Source: Hyphomicrobiaceae bacterium | GTDB taxonomy: Bacteria > Pseudomonadota > Alphaproteobacteria > Rhizobiales > Ancalomicrobiaceae | Assembly (NCBI GenBank): GCA_016793065.1 | Contig: JAEULV010000026.1 | Span: forward strand, 1-64,000 | Direction: 5' to 3' | Length of the DNA stretch: 64,000 nt | In this document: one piece after another, positions 9,048-16,639 of the stretch | Numbering within the stretch: position 1 is the stretch's first letter | Layout of the letters: each line of letters starts with the position of its first letter | The notes under the pieces: model-generated | Database searches by the model: none | The model's input: only the letters and a program-made list of their open reading frames with translations | Told to the model about the DNA's origin: nothing | Translations under genes and position numbers: made by a program

Positions 9048-9980
9048 TCAGGCGACCTTGCGGTCGTCGGCCTTGGCCGGCTTGGCGGATTTCGGCATGC
9101 GGATCTTGCCGAGGCGCATGTAGTCGACATCGGCGCGGCCGGCGAGCGCATAGACCCGCTGGCGCAGGTCGGCAAGCAGGGCGTCGCGGTCGAGGCCCTT
9201 GAAGGCCTCGGCCGGCACCGGATCGCCGATGCGGACGTCAAGCCGGGTGCCGATGCGGCGGGTGGTCTCGCCGAAGATCAGCGACAGCCGCCACGTCAGC
9301 GACAGGTGGCTGGCGAGCTGGAACAGCCGGGAATTCTGCCCGGCAAAATACATCGGCACCACGGTCGCGCCGGTCGATTCGATCAGCTTGGCGGTGAACG
9401 GCGCCCAGGCGAAGTCCAGCGCCGGACCCTTCAGCGGCTTTTCCGAGGTCGAGACGCCGCCGCCGGGGAAGATCGCCACGGCGCCGCCGTGCTTCATGAA
9501 CTTCTGCGCCGCGATCAGCGTCGACAAGGTGGTGGTGCGGGCTTCCTTGGTGTCGGCGAAATCAACCGGATAGAGATTGTCGCGCGCTTCCGGCAGGCGG
9601 CACAGCACCGAATTGGCCAGCACCCGCACATCCGGCCGCGCCTTCATGGCGAGCCAGGCGAACACCACGCCATCGAGGACGCCGTAGGGATGGTTGGCGA
9701 TGAACACGACCGGCCCGGTCTTCGGCACGGCGGCGAGCGGCGCCTCGTCATAGCGGATATCGAGCTGCAACTGCCGCACGGCGGCGTCGAAGAACGTCTC
9801 GCCGGGGCGCAGCACCTCGCGGTGGGTCTCGTAGAGACGCTTCAGCCGGGGCTGGCCGCCGAGCTTCTCGACGGTCTTGATCAGGAATTGCTGCAGCTTG
9901 GTCTGGTCGGGGGAGGAATAGGAAAACCGCACCTTCGAGGGTTCGGTGGTGTCCGGTTCATAGTCGCTGGTCAACGCCAT
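9048..9980 (-). CDS. Lysophospholipid acyltransferase family protein (haemolysin/OlsA-like)
   Basis: This 310-residue protein belongs to the PlsC-like glycerolipid acyltransferases, which transfer an acyl chain to a lysolipid at the inner membrane. The acyl-transfer motif is NHPYGVLDG (histidine and aspartate five residues apart, as in the haemolysin-like branch), and the second block IFPGGGVSTSEKP provides the glycine-rich substrate site. The protein has no obvious transmembrane helix, but the core is hydrophobic around the motif. A lysine-rich tail ends the protein. In this branch, ornithine-lipid synthesis (OlsA) and phospholipid acylation cannot be told apart by eye. It is a single gene facing away from mazG, with about 260 bases of shared upstream region. 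Confidence 0.8.
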   Translation of the reverse strand: MALTSDYEPDTTEPSKVRFSYSSPDQTKLQQFLIKTVEKLGGQPRLKRLYETHREVLRPGETFFDAAVRQLQLDIRYDEAPLAAVPKTGPVVFIANHPYGVLDGVVFAWLAMKARPDVRVLANSVLCRLPEARDNLYPVDFADTKEARTTTLSTLIAAQKFMKHGGAVAIFPGGGVSTSEKPLKGPALDFAWAPFTAKLIESTGATVVPMYFAGQNSRLFQLASHLSLTWRLSLIFGETTRRIGTRLDVRIGDPVPAEAFKGLDRDALLADLRQRVYALAGRADVDYMRLGKIRMPKSAKPAKADDRKVA

Positions 9981-10240
9981 TGCCGATCCCCCGCCCGTCG
10001 AGCGCCCGCCGGAAACGCGACGCGCCCCGCCCCGGGGCCTTCGCGCAAAACCTTCGTGCCCTCGTCATGTGACAAACTGACGACGACGCGCAACCGGTTT
10101 CCAGTGTTTTCCGCAAACGCGCCCTGCGTTCTTTCGTAGGGGTTTTGAACGCGGCCGCCTTCGGTTCGGCGATTGCCAGCCGGCCGTCACTCGGCTAGGG
10201 CAGTGAGGCCCGGATAGCGGGCGCAAGGCGCGAGGCGAGG

Positions 10241-11101
10241 ATGCCGCTCGATACCGATGACCGTCAGGACCGATTCGCGCCCGTCCCCGGCCGCGACATC
10301 CGCCATCTGCTGGCGATCATGGCGGCGCTGCGGACGCCGGTGACCGGCTGTCCCTGGGACGTGGTACAGACCTTCGAGACGATCGCGCCCTATACGATCG
10401 AGGAGGCCTATGAAGTCGTCGACGCGATCACGCGCGGCGATATCGAGGATCTGAAGGACGAGCTGGGCGATCTGCTGTTGCAGGTGGTGTTCCACGCCCG
10501 CATCGCCGAGGAGGCCGGCGAATTCGGCTTTGGCGATGTGGTCGAAGCGATCTCGTCGAAGATGGTGCGCCGGCATCCGCACGTGTTCGGCGCGCCGACC
10601 GCCCATGACGCCACCGATGCCAAGGTCAGCTGGGAGGCGATCAAGGCCGAGGAGAAGCGGCTGAAGGCCGAACGCAAGGCGGCGCGCGGCGTCGCCGAGC
10701 CGGCCAAGGGGCTGCTTAGCGACGTGCCGGCCGAGATGCCGGGCCTCACCCGGGCGGTGAAGCTGCAGGCAAAGGCCGGCACGGTCGGCTTCGACTGGAA
10801 CGATCCCCGGGCGGTGATCGCCAAGATCCGCGAGGAGATCGACGAGTTCGAGGCCGAGCTCGACGCCGGTACGCCGTCGCCGGAGCGGATGCGCGACGAG
10901 TTCGGCGATGTGCTGTTCGCCATGGCCAATCTCGGCCGGCATCTGGCGATCGATCCGGAAGCCGCCATTCGCGGCACCAATGCCAAGTTCATGCGCCGCT
11001 TCGCCGTGATCGAGGCGACGCTGGCGGCACGCGGCGTCAGCCTCGCCGATGCCAGTCTCGACGAGATGGAGGCGATCTGGCAGGCGGCCAAGGGCAAGTA
11101 A
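10241..11101 (+). CDS. mazG: Nucleoside triphosphate pyrophosphohydrolase MazG
   Basis: MazG hydrolyses NTPs and dNTPs to the monophosphate and pyrophosphate, cleaning the nucleotide pool. The 286-residue protein has the two tandem all-alpha MazG domains of the long form: the first with CPWD, EEAYEVVDAI and DELGDLLLQVVFHARIA (the EExxE and ExxD metal site), the second around REEIDEFEAEL and DEFGDVLFAMANLGRHL. Length and order match E. coli MazG. The ATG at 10241 follows a purine-rich GAGGCGAGG. It is a single gene, convergent with the VOC gene. Confidence 0.95.
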   Translation: MPLDTDDRQDRFAPVPGRDIRHLLAIMAALRTPVTGCPWDVVQTFETIAPYTIEEAYEVVDAITRGDIEDLKDELGDLLLQVVFHARIAEEAGEFGFGDVVEAISSKMVRRHPHVFGAPTAHDATDAKVSWEAIKAEEKRLKAERKAARGVAEPAKGLLSDVPAEMPGLTRAVKLQAKAGTVGFDWNDPRAVIAKIREEIDEFEAELDAGTPSPERMRDEFGDVLFAMANLGRHLAIDPEAAIRGTNAKFMRRFAVIEATLAARGVSLADASLDEMEAIWQAAKGK

Positions 11102-11147
11102 CGCGAGGGGCAAGCAGCTGCCCCCGGCGCCTCAGCGATCCGAGGTC

Positions 11148-12029
11148 TCAGGCCTGGTCGAAGGCGATGGTGACGCCGTGGGCGGCGGGGGCATCGACGA
11201 TGATCGCGCCGTGCCAGTCGCGGGTGGCAACGGCATTCTCCGCCAGCAGCGCCCGGGTCGCGGCGAGGTCGGCGACGGCGAAGCGCAGGCCGAAGAAGCG
11301 GGCGCCATCGTCGAAATCGGGCGAGCCGCCGCCGAACCGCGCCATCCAGCCTTGCGGGTTCAACACCGAAATCATCCCCCCCGGCACCGGCACATCGAGC
11401 GCGAACGACGTCATGGCGAGATCGCGGGCGCCGGAAAAGCCGCCGAGGAACTCGTGGTGATCGGCCGGGTCCTTGGAGGTGATGACGACGGTCGTCAGGC
11501 GGATGGCGCCATTGGCGTGGCGCTGATAGTCCGGCTTCCAGAAGTTCTCGGGAAAGCGGTTCTGGCAGGTGAAGAAGCCGCATTCCGGCATCAGGTCCGA
11601 GCCGGTGAAGGCGAGCGAGAACGCCACCTCGCGCTCGCTGCCGTCGGGTTGCACCGCCTTGCGGCCGAAGTCGAAGCGATCGTAGGCCGGCAGGTTCAGG
11701 GCGGCGAAGGCGGCGCGATCGGCATCGGCATCGGCCGAACGCAGCACCAGCATCGACATGCCCTCGCCGTTCTTGTCCGCCCAGTCGCGATTGAACGCGG
11801 CGAAGGAGAAGCCGGTCGCCGTCGGCGCCGGAATGTCCTGCGGCGCCACCACGCTCAGCAGTTCGAGGAAATTGCCGTCGAGTTGGATCAGCCGGTTGCC
11901 GGTGCCGAACGGATGGCGGGCACGCGGCGTGACGGTGAAGCCGAGCCGGGCATAGGTGGCGGCGGCGACATCGAGATCAACGACCGGCAGCACGACATGG
12001 TCGAGCGCGCGGGACTGGGAAAGGGTCAT
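11148..12029 (-). CDS. VOC family (glyoxalase-like) protein
   Basis: The 293-residue protein starts LDHVVLPVVDLDVAAATYARLGF, a clear vicinal-oxygen-chelate first module, and holds a second, weaker module near the C-terminus (RFAVADLAATRALL). It resembles the glyoxalase-like proteins of about 290 residues often found singly in alphaproteobacteria. Histidine and glutamate residues that could bind a metal are present (H11, E57 region), but the substrate is unknown. The start at 12029 puts the fold at the very N-terminus; a longer frame upstream reads as arginine-rich shadow of the DUF350 gene and is rejected. It lies 35 bases after the DUF350 gene on the same strand. Confidence 0.8.
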   Translation of the reverse strand: MTLSQSRALDHVVLPVVDLDVAAATYARLGFTVTPRARHPFGTGNRLIQLDGNFLELLSVVAPQDIPAPTATGFSFAAFNRDWADKNGEGMSMLVLRSADADADRAAFAALNLPAYDRFDFGRKAVQPDGSEREVAFSLAFTGSDLMPECGFFTCQNRFPENFWKPDYQRHANGAIRLTTVVITSKDPADHHEFLGGFSGARDLAMTSFALDVPVPGGMISVLNPQGWMARFGGGSPDFDDGARFFGLRFAVADLAATRALLAENAVATRDWHGAIIVDAPAAHGVTIAFDQA

Positions 12030-12064
12030 TGCGGGCAAACTCTTTTGGAACAACGGCGGCGGCC

Positions 12065-12484
12065 TCAGATGGCCATGGCGCCGGAGACGATCAGGCCGGC
12101 GACGATGGACGAAGCGCCGACGACGATGCCGGTGGCAATCTCGCCGCGTTCGATCCGGGCCGAGACATCGGGCATCATCAGGGCGCGGAAGAACCAGTAG
12201 ACGAGGATCTGGACGATGATGGCGATGACGCCCCAGATGAGGAATTCGCCAAGCGCGCGCGCATTGGTCGCCGCCGCCACCAGCGCCAGGCAATAGCCGA
12301 CGACGGCGCCGGCAAAGGCAATCGCCGCCGAGACATTGTTGGCGCGGATCAGCGCCAGCTCGTTGTGGATGGTGGCGAACTGATAAAGCGCCAGGAAGAT
12401 CGCCATCAAACCGAGCGACAGCCCGACATAGATGGCAAAGGGTCCAAGCCCGCGCAGGGATTCAAGAACGATGCTGGTTTCCAT
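12065..12484 (-). CDS. DUF350 membrane protein
   Basis: This is a 139-residue inner-membrane protein with four predicted helices at about 15-37, 48-70, 78-99 and 115-137. The sequence around FAIYVGLSLGLMAIFL and the FLIWGVIAIIVQILVYWFF segment is typical of the DUF350 (YjfL-like) family, whose role is unknown although some members occur with membrane-stress or spermidine-synthase-like genes. Here it lies directly upstream of the VOC gene and may share its transcript. Confidence 0.82.
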   Translation of the reverse strand: METSIVLESLRGLGPFAIYVGLSLGLMAIFLALYQFATIHNELALIRANNVSAAIAFAGAVVGYCLALVAAATNARALGEFLIWGVIAIIVQILVYWFFRALMMPDVSARIERGEIATGIVVGASSIVAGLIVSGAMAI

Positions 12485-12639
12485 GCGCGAAGCTCCATCA
12501 CTCGCGGGCGCCCCCTTGGGCCGGGCATCCCGTCACTTGCCGCTTGCCGTCCCTTATCGAGCCAACCGCCCGCAAGTGCAACAGCCGAAACGCCGCGCAT
12601 CGGTCGGCGCGGCACAACCATGCCATCATGAGCCATGTT

Positions 12640-13080
12640 CATGGGTGATGCGGGGCGGCGCAACACTGCGTCGGCTCAAATCAGTTGAAGCGACGCAAAA
12701 TGCCAAATCACTTGCGGCTATCGCGTACGCCCATTCGTACGACTACCTATCGAATGCGAAACAGCGATAAATCGAGGGTTGGCGGCGCAAGATTCCGTCA
12801 CAATGCTGCGGCGGGATGATGACAAACCAATTCGCAGCCGCTAACGTCCGCCTCGCTAGAACAAGAGCCTCGGGGGCTCGGACCGGACACCGGTTCAATC
12901 CCACCAGGGCCGCTTCAGGCATCGCGGTCTAAGTCTTGGGAGGAAGCTCCATCCGGCGCACGGATCCAACCGTCGCAGCCGCCCGACAGGTGGGTGATCA
13001 GGCCCCATCTGAAGAGGACATGGATGGAAGACGCGCAACTTAAGAAGAGCAAGGTCTCCGGACCTTGCTCTTTTTTATTT
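12640..13080 (+). ncRNA. Candidate structured noncoding RNA or leader, unidentified
   Basis: No protein gene on the plus strand ends near the strong terminator at 13045, yet the 400 bases before it are rich in perfect hairpins. TGCGTCG at 12667-12673 pairs with CGACGCA at 12691-12697. TATCGC near 12719 can pair with GCGATA near 12763. GAGCC at 12865-12869 pairs with GGCTC at 12875-12879. GGACCGG at 12880-12886 pairs with CCGGTTC at 12890-12896 around an ACA loop. I tested the stretch against tmRNA, RNase P, 4.5S, 6S and the cobalamin riboswitch from memory and found none of their hallmark sequences. It could be a free RNA or the attenuated leader of the ABC transporter genes that begin 135 bases further on. 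The 5' end is a guess. Confidence 0.4.
13045..13076 (+). terminator. Strong intrinsic terminator
   Basis: A perfect 12-base-pair stem (13045-13056 with 13061-13072) closes a TCCG tetraloop and runs straight into six T bases followed by ATTT. It reads as a rightward terminator, though the A-rich left flank could make it partly bidirectional. No rightward protein gene precedes it, so it must end a noncoding transcript or act as an attenuator for the genes at 13216. Confidence 0.9.
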
Positions 13081-13215
13081 GTGCCCACCGGTTGGTTTCG
13101 GGACCCGCCCGGCCGCGCCCTGCCCGCCTTGGCCGCGCCGACGTTTGTGCCGCCGGCATGGCCGCCGTGACGTGAGCGGCCGACCGTTGGATCGGCACCC
13201 TCCGGTCGTTCCGAC

Positions 13216-14259
13216 TTGCCAAATCGATCGCGCCATGGCACGCCCGCACGTCGCCCGAACGAGGACGTTTCTCCCCTGCCGCAGCTCATTCTCACGGCGC
13301 TGGTTGCGCTTCTTGCCATCTTTTCGCTCGCGATCGGGCCGGTGACGCTGGCGCCGGGCGATGTCGCCTTGGCGTTGGTCGGCATCGGCGACGAGGCGAC
13401 GCGGATGATCGTCACCGAGATCCGGCTGCCGCGGGTGGTGCTGGCGCTGATGATCGGCGCGACCATGGGGATGTCGGGCGCGGCGTTGCAGGGGTTGATG
13501 CGCAATCCGCTCGCCGATCCGTCGCTGTTCGGCGCGCCGCAGGCGGCGGCGCTCGGCGCGGTGCTGGTGATCGCCACCGGCGCCGCCGGCGTCACCTCGT
13601 TCCTGCTGCCGTTCGCGGCGATCGCCGGGGCGTTCGTGTCGATCGCGGCGCTGTTTCTCGTCGCCGGTCCGCGCACCGGGCTGGCGGCGCTGGTGCTGGC
13701 CGGGCTGGCGGTGTCGAGCCTCGCCGGCGCGCTGACCGCGCTGGTGCTGGCACTGGCGCCGAACCTCTATGCGGTACTGGAAATCGTGTTCTGGCTGATG
13801 GGCTCGCTCGCCGACCGGTCGAGCCGGCATGTGGCGATGGCGGCGCCGTTCATGGCGGTCGGGCTCGGGCTGTTGTGGATGTCGCGGCCGGCTTTGCGGG
13901 CGCTTGCCATCGGCGAGGACGGCGCGGCGAGCCTTGGCGTCAATATCGCGCGGCTGCGCTTCACCATCGTCGTTGCCGTGGCGCTCGGCGTCGGCGCCGC
14001 GGTCGCCGTCACCGGCGCCATCGGCTTTGTCGGACTGGTGGCGCCGCACCTGGCGCGGCCGCTGGTGCGGCACGATCCGGCGCGGCTGTTGCTGCCGGCG
14101 GCGCTGGTGGGGGCGGCGCTTCTGACCGCCGCCGACATCCTGGTGCGCATCCTGCCGACCGCCACCGACCTGCCGATCGGCGTCGTCACCGCGCTGGTCG
14201 GCGTGCCGTTCTTCCTCGCCCTGATCGTGCGCGAGCGCCGCAGCCTGGGAGCTGGCTGA
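13216..14259 (+). CDS. FecCD-family ABC transporter permease (siderophore/cobalamin type)
   Basis: The product is an inner-membrane permease of the BtuC/FecCD family with about nine to ten hydrophobic helices. Family blocks are RLPRVVLALMIGATMGMSGA, LQGLMRNPLADPSLFG and GAIGFVGLVAPHLARPLVRHD, and the C-terminus has LPIGVVTALVGVPFFLALI. The start is uncertain: TTG at 13216 is the only usual start codon before the first helix. It lies three bases before its ATPase partner. No periplasmic binding protein gene is nearby, so the ligand (siderophore, haem or cobalamin) cannot be assigned. Confidence 0.88.
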   Translation: MPNRSRHGTPARRPNEDVSPLPQLILTALVALLAIFSLAIGPVTLAPGDVALALVGIGDEATRMIVTEIRLPRVVLALMIGATMGMSGAALQGLMRNPLADPSLFGAPQAAALGAVLVIATGAAGVTSFLLPFAAIAGAFVSIAALFLVAGPRTGLAALVLAGLAVSSLAGALTALVLALAPNLYAVLEIVFWLMGSLADRSSRHVAMAAPFMAVGLGLLWMSRPALRALAIGEDGAASLGVNIARLRFTIVVAVALGVGAAVAVTGAIGFVGLVAPHLARPLVRHDPARLLLPAALVGAALLTAADILVRILPTATDLPIGVVTALVGVPFFLALIVRERRSLGAG

Positions 14260-14262
14260 ACC

Positions 14263-15039
14263 ATGGCCGCGATCCTGCGCCTCACCTCGCTTTCCTCCCG
14301 GCTCGGCGACCGGCTGGTGCTCGACGGCATCGACGTGGCGCTGGAACCCGGGCGTTTCGTCGTCGTCGTCGGGCCGAACGGCGCCGGCAAGTCGTCGCTG
14401 CTGAACGTCATCGCCGGATTGCGGCCGGCAACCGGCGGCCTCGACATCGCCGGCGGGCCGGCGGAGCGATTGTCGCCGCGCGAACGGGCGATGCGGATCG
14501 CCTACATGCCGCAGGGCCACGAATTTCACTGGCCGATGCCGGTCGCCGATATCGTCGCGCTCGGGCGCTATCCGCACGGGCTGACCAGCGGCCGGGCCGG
14601 CGCCGGCGACGAGGCCGCCATTGCCCGGGCGGTCGCGGCCACCGACATCGCCGATCTGCTCGATCGCCCGGTGACGGCGCTGTCGGGCGGCGAAAAGGCA
14701 CGGGTGTCGCTGGCGCGGGCGCTGGCGGTCGAGGCGCCGATCCTGATGGCGGACGAGCCGATCGCCTCGCTCGATCCGGCGCATCAGTTGCGGGTGATGG
14801 ACCTGTTGCACCGCACCGCCGCCAATGGCGCGCTTGTCATCGCCGTGCTGCACGACCTGCCGCTGGCGGTGCGCTTCGCCGACGATCTCCTCGTGCTCGA
14901 TCACGGCCGGATGGTGGCGTTCGGAGAGCCGCACCAGGTGGTCGCCGACGACATTCTCGACCGGGTCTTCGGCATCCGCACCGAGCGGGTCCGCGTCGGC
15001 GACGAGATCGTGCCGCTGCCGTGGGAGCGGCGGACCTGA
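14263..15039 (+). CDS. ABC transporter ATP-binding protein (FecE/BtuD type)
   Basis: This 258-residue ATPase powers the FecCD-type permease encoded just before it. Walker A is GPNGAGKSS at about 37-45, the signature is LSGGEKAR, Walker B is ILMADEP, and the switch histidine is in VLHDLPLAVRFAD. The sequence MPQGHEFHWPMPVADIV with GRYPHG is typical of the iron-siderophore/cobalamin branch. It is coupled to the permease by a three-base gap. Confidence 0.92.
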   Translation: MAAILRLTSLSSRLGDRLVLDGIDVALEPGRFVVVVGPNGAGKSSLLNVIAGLRPATGGLDIAGGPAERLSPRERAMRIAYMPQGHEFHWPMPVADIVALGRYPHGLTSGRAGAGDEAAIARAVAATDIADLLDRPVTALSGGEKARVSLARALAVEAPILMADEPIASLDPAHQLRVMDLLHRTAANGALVIAVLHDLPLAVRFADDLLVLDHGRMVAFGEPHQVVADDILDRVFGIRTERVRVGDEIVPLPWERRT

Positions 15040-15446
15040 CACCCAGACGGGTGCCGATCCGCTCAACTGCGGATGATTTGGCGGAAATAAGCGTTATTGC
15101 AAACGGGTTTGCAGCGGATGGATTTTTTGACCCCGGTCAAAGCGCCGCGCCCGGTATCGCTTAAGGTTGCATGAACGGATCAAGGGCTTGACGGGATCCC
15201 GCTCGCGCGGTCGGCAACCCATCGCCTTCAGCCATGGCAATTCCGAAACGGAAGCCATGGCCCATCCCATGCGACGGCCGGACCGGCCCGTCGCCAATAA
15301 CGGCGCCACCGGGATTGCCGGAAAATCGATCGCCGAAACCAGGGAAGCCGTTGAACCGAAACGATCGGCAACGGCGGAAACGTCAACGGGCCAAGCCGCG
15401 TCGAACCGGACGATGGCGCGGCGCGCAACCCAAGGCTGGCATAGCC
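15040..15446 (+). other. Intergenic region, no gene seen
   Basis: Nothing convincing is seen between the ABC ATPase and the small cysteine protein. An in-frame ATG at 15234 would extend the next gene upstream by 71 residues, but the added stretch is a low-complexity arginine- and proline-rich sequence and is not supported. Confidence 0.5.
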
Positions 15447-15701
15447 ATGGCAACGGCCTGCGAAACCTGCGAATTCCGCTCGCGATGCATATCGTCGGGA
15501 TGGCTGTCGCCCAACCGCGTCTGGTTTCCGGAGGTCGTGGTCCTGTGCCCGGTCGAGGGGTGCCGGCGTTTTGTCGAAAGCATCGACCGGATCAAGCGGC
15601 GAGTGTTCGTCGAGCCGATCGAGAGCGCGATCTACGACAGCGACGACGAAGCGGCCATCGAGCCGACGGCGTCGCGGGACGATCAGGATTTGGCCCGGTA
15701 G
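15447..15701 (+). CDS. Small cysteine-containing protein of unknown function
   Basis: An 84-residue product begins MATACETCEFRSRC and continues to VVLCPVEGCRRFVESIDRI, then an acidic C-terminal tail. The spacing CxxC-x5-C followed by C-x4-C could form a zinc or iron-sulfur site, but no family is recognised. The start is chosen because the cysteine-rich part begins immediately after it. The last 19 bases overlap the end of the convergent FNT-family gene. It could be a chance frame, but the cysteine pattern and sensible composition favour a real gene. Confidence 0.5.
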   Translation: MATACETCEFRSRCISSGWLSPNRVWFPEVVVLCPVEGCRRFVESIDRIKRRVFVEPIESAIYDSDDEAAIEPTASRDDQDLAR

Positions 15702-16501
15702 GCCGCCCAATAGCTCATCGCCACGCCGGCGCCGCCGCCGACGAGATTGCCGAGGGTGACCCAGACGAGATTGTTGACGACATCGCCAATGCCGCCGGAG
15801 GCGCCGGAGGCGATCCCGAACGGCAGGATGAACATGTTGGCGATGCTGTGTTCGAAGCCGAGGGCGACGAAGGCGGCGATCGGCGGCACGATCACCATCA
15901 CCTTGCCGCCGGCGTCGCGGGCGGCGAAGCTGAGCCAGACGGCGAGGCAGACAAGGGCGTTGCAGAGAATGGCGCGGAACAGCAGTTCGACCGGCGTCAG
16001 GGCGAACTTGGCGGTGGTGATGGCGGCGGCGGTCTTGCCAAGTGCGGCGTGATCATAGCCGGCGGCGACGACGAGGGCGACCATCGCCAGCGCGCCGACC
16101 AGGTTGGCGCAATAGACCAGGAGCCAGTTGGCGAGCACGGCGCGGGCGCTGACCAGCCCGTCCACCCAGGCCATGATCAAGAGGGCGTTGCCGGTGAAGA
16201 GTTCGGCGCCGGCGATGATCACCAGGATCAGCCCGAGCGAAAACGCCGCGCCGGCGGCAAGCCGCGTCGGCCCGAACGCGGCATCGGCGCCGGTGAGGAC
16301 CGCCAGAAAGAACAACGCGCCGAAGGCGATGAACACGCCGGCCAGCGTCGCCAGCGTCAGAAGCGAGCGCAGCGGCAGGCGGATCTTGGCAACGCCGGCA
16401 TTCTCGATCAGGCGTGCAATCTCGGCCGGCTTGTAGGCATCGATGCCGGTCGGATCGGGGCGGCTGGCGCCTGGCGCCGGCGATGGATTGACGTCGCTCA
16501 C
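15683..16501 (-). CDS. Formate/nitrite transporter family protein (FocA/NirC-like)
   Basis: This is a pentameric-channel family member for small monovalent anions such as formate, nitrite or hydrosulfide in the inner membrane. The 272-residue protein has six hydrophobic segments. The segment AELFTGNALLIMAWVDG matches the family's electropositive first half, and GFEHSIANMFILPFGI matches the central histidine segment. The GTG start at 16501 follows GGGAGG by four bases; the longer frame upstream lacks a ribosome site. The protein has an N-terminal cytoplasmic extension of about 45 residues. Because the denitrification genes begin 4 kb away, a nitrite role is plausible but not shown. Confidence 0.85.
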   Translation of the reverse strand: MSDVNPSPAPGASRPDPTGIDAYKPAEIARLIENAGVAKIRLPLRSLLTLATLAGVFIAFGALFFLAVLTGADAAFGPTRLAAGAAFSLGLILVIIAGAELFTGNALLIMAWVDGLVSARAVLANWLLVYCANLVGALAMVALVVAAGYDHAALGKTAAAITTAKFALTPVELLFRAILCNALVCLAVWLSFAARDAGGKVMVIVPPIAAFVALGFEHSIANMFILPFGIASGASGGIGDVVNNLVWVTLGNLVGGGAGVAMSYWAAYRAKS

Positions 16502-16639
16502 TTGGCCTCCCGGAACGATCCGCGACAAGGGATCTGAACCGATTGTAGCGGCACCGGCCGAGCCTCGGTCAAGCGCGCTTCGCTCCGCCCAAGCGCGGCA
16601 TTTCAGCCCGGCCGCAGCGGAGGACACGACGCGGCCCGG

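Noticed and set aside
12880-12915. A tRNA- or tmRNA-like T-arm (GGTTCAATCCC) in the structured region
   Set aside because: The bases flanking the loop do not pair as a T stem, and no tag reading frame or acceptor partner was found; the sequence fits a simple hairpin better.
13075-15066. A 663-codon leftward frame opposite the FecCD/FecE genes
   Set aside because: The sequence is low-complexity (R, G, D, Q, H rich) and lies antisense to two unmistakable ABC transporter genes.
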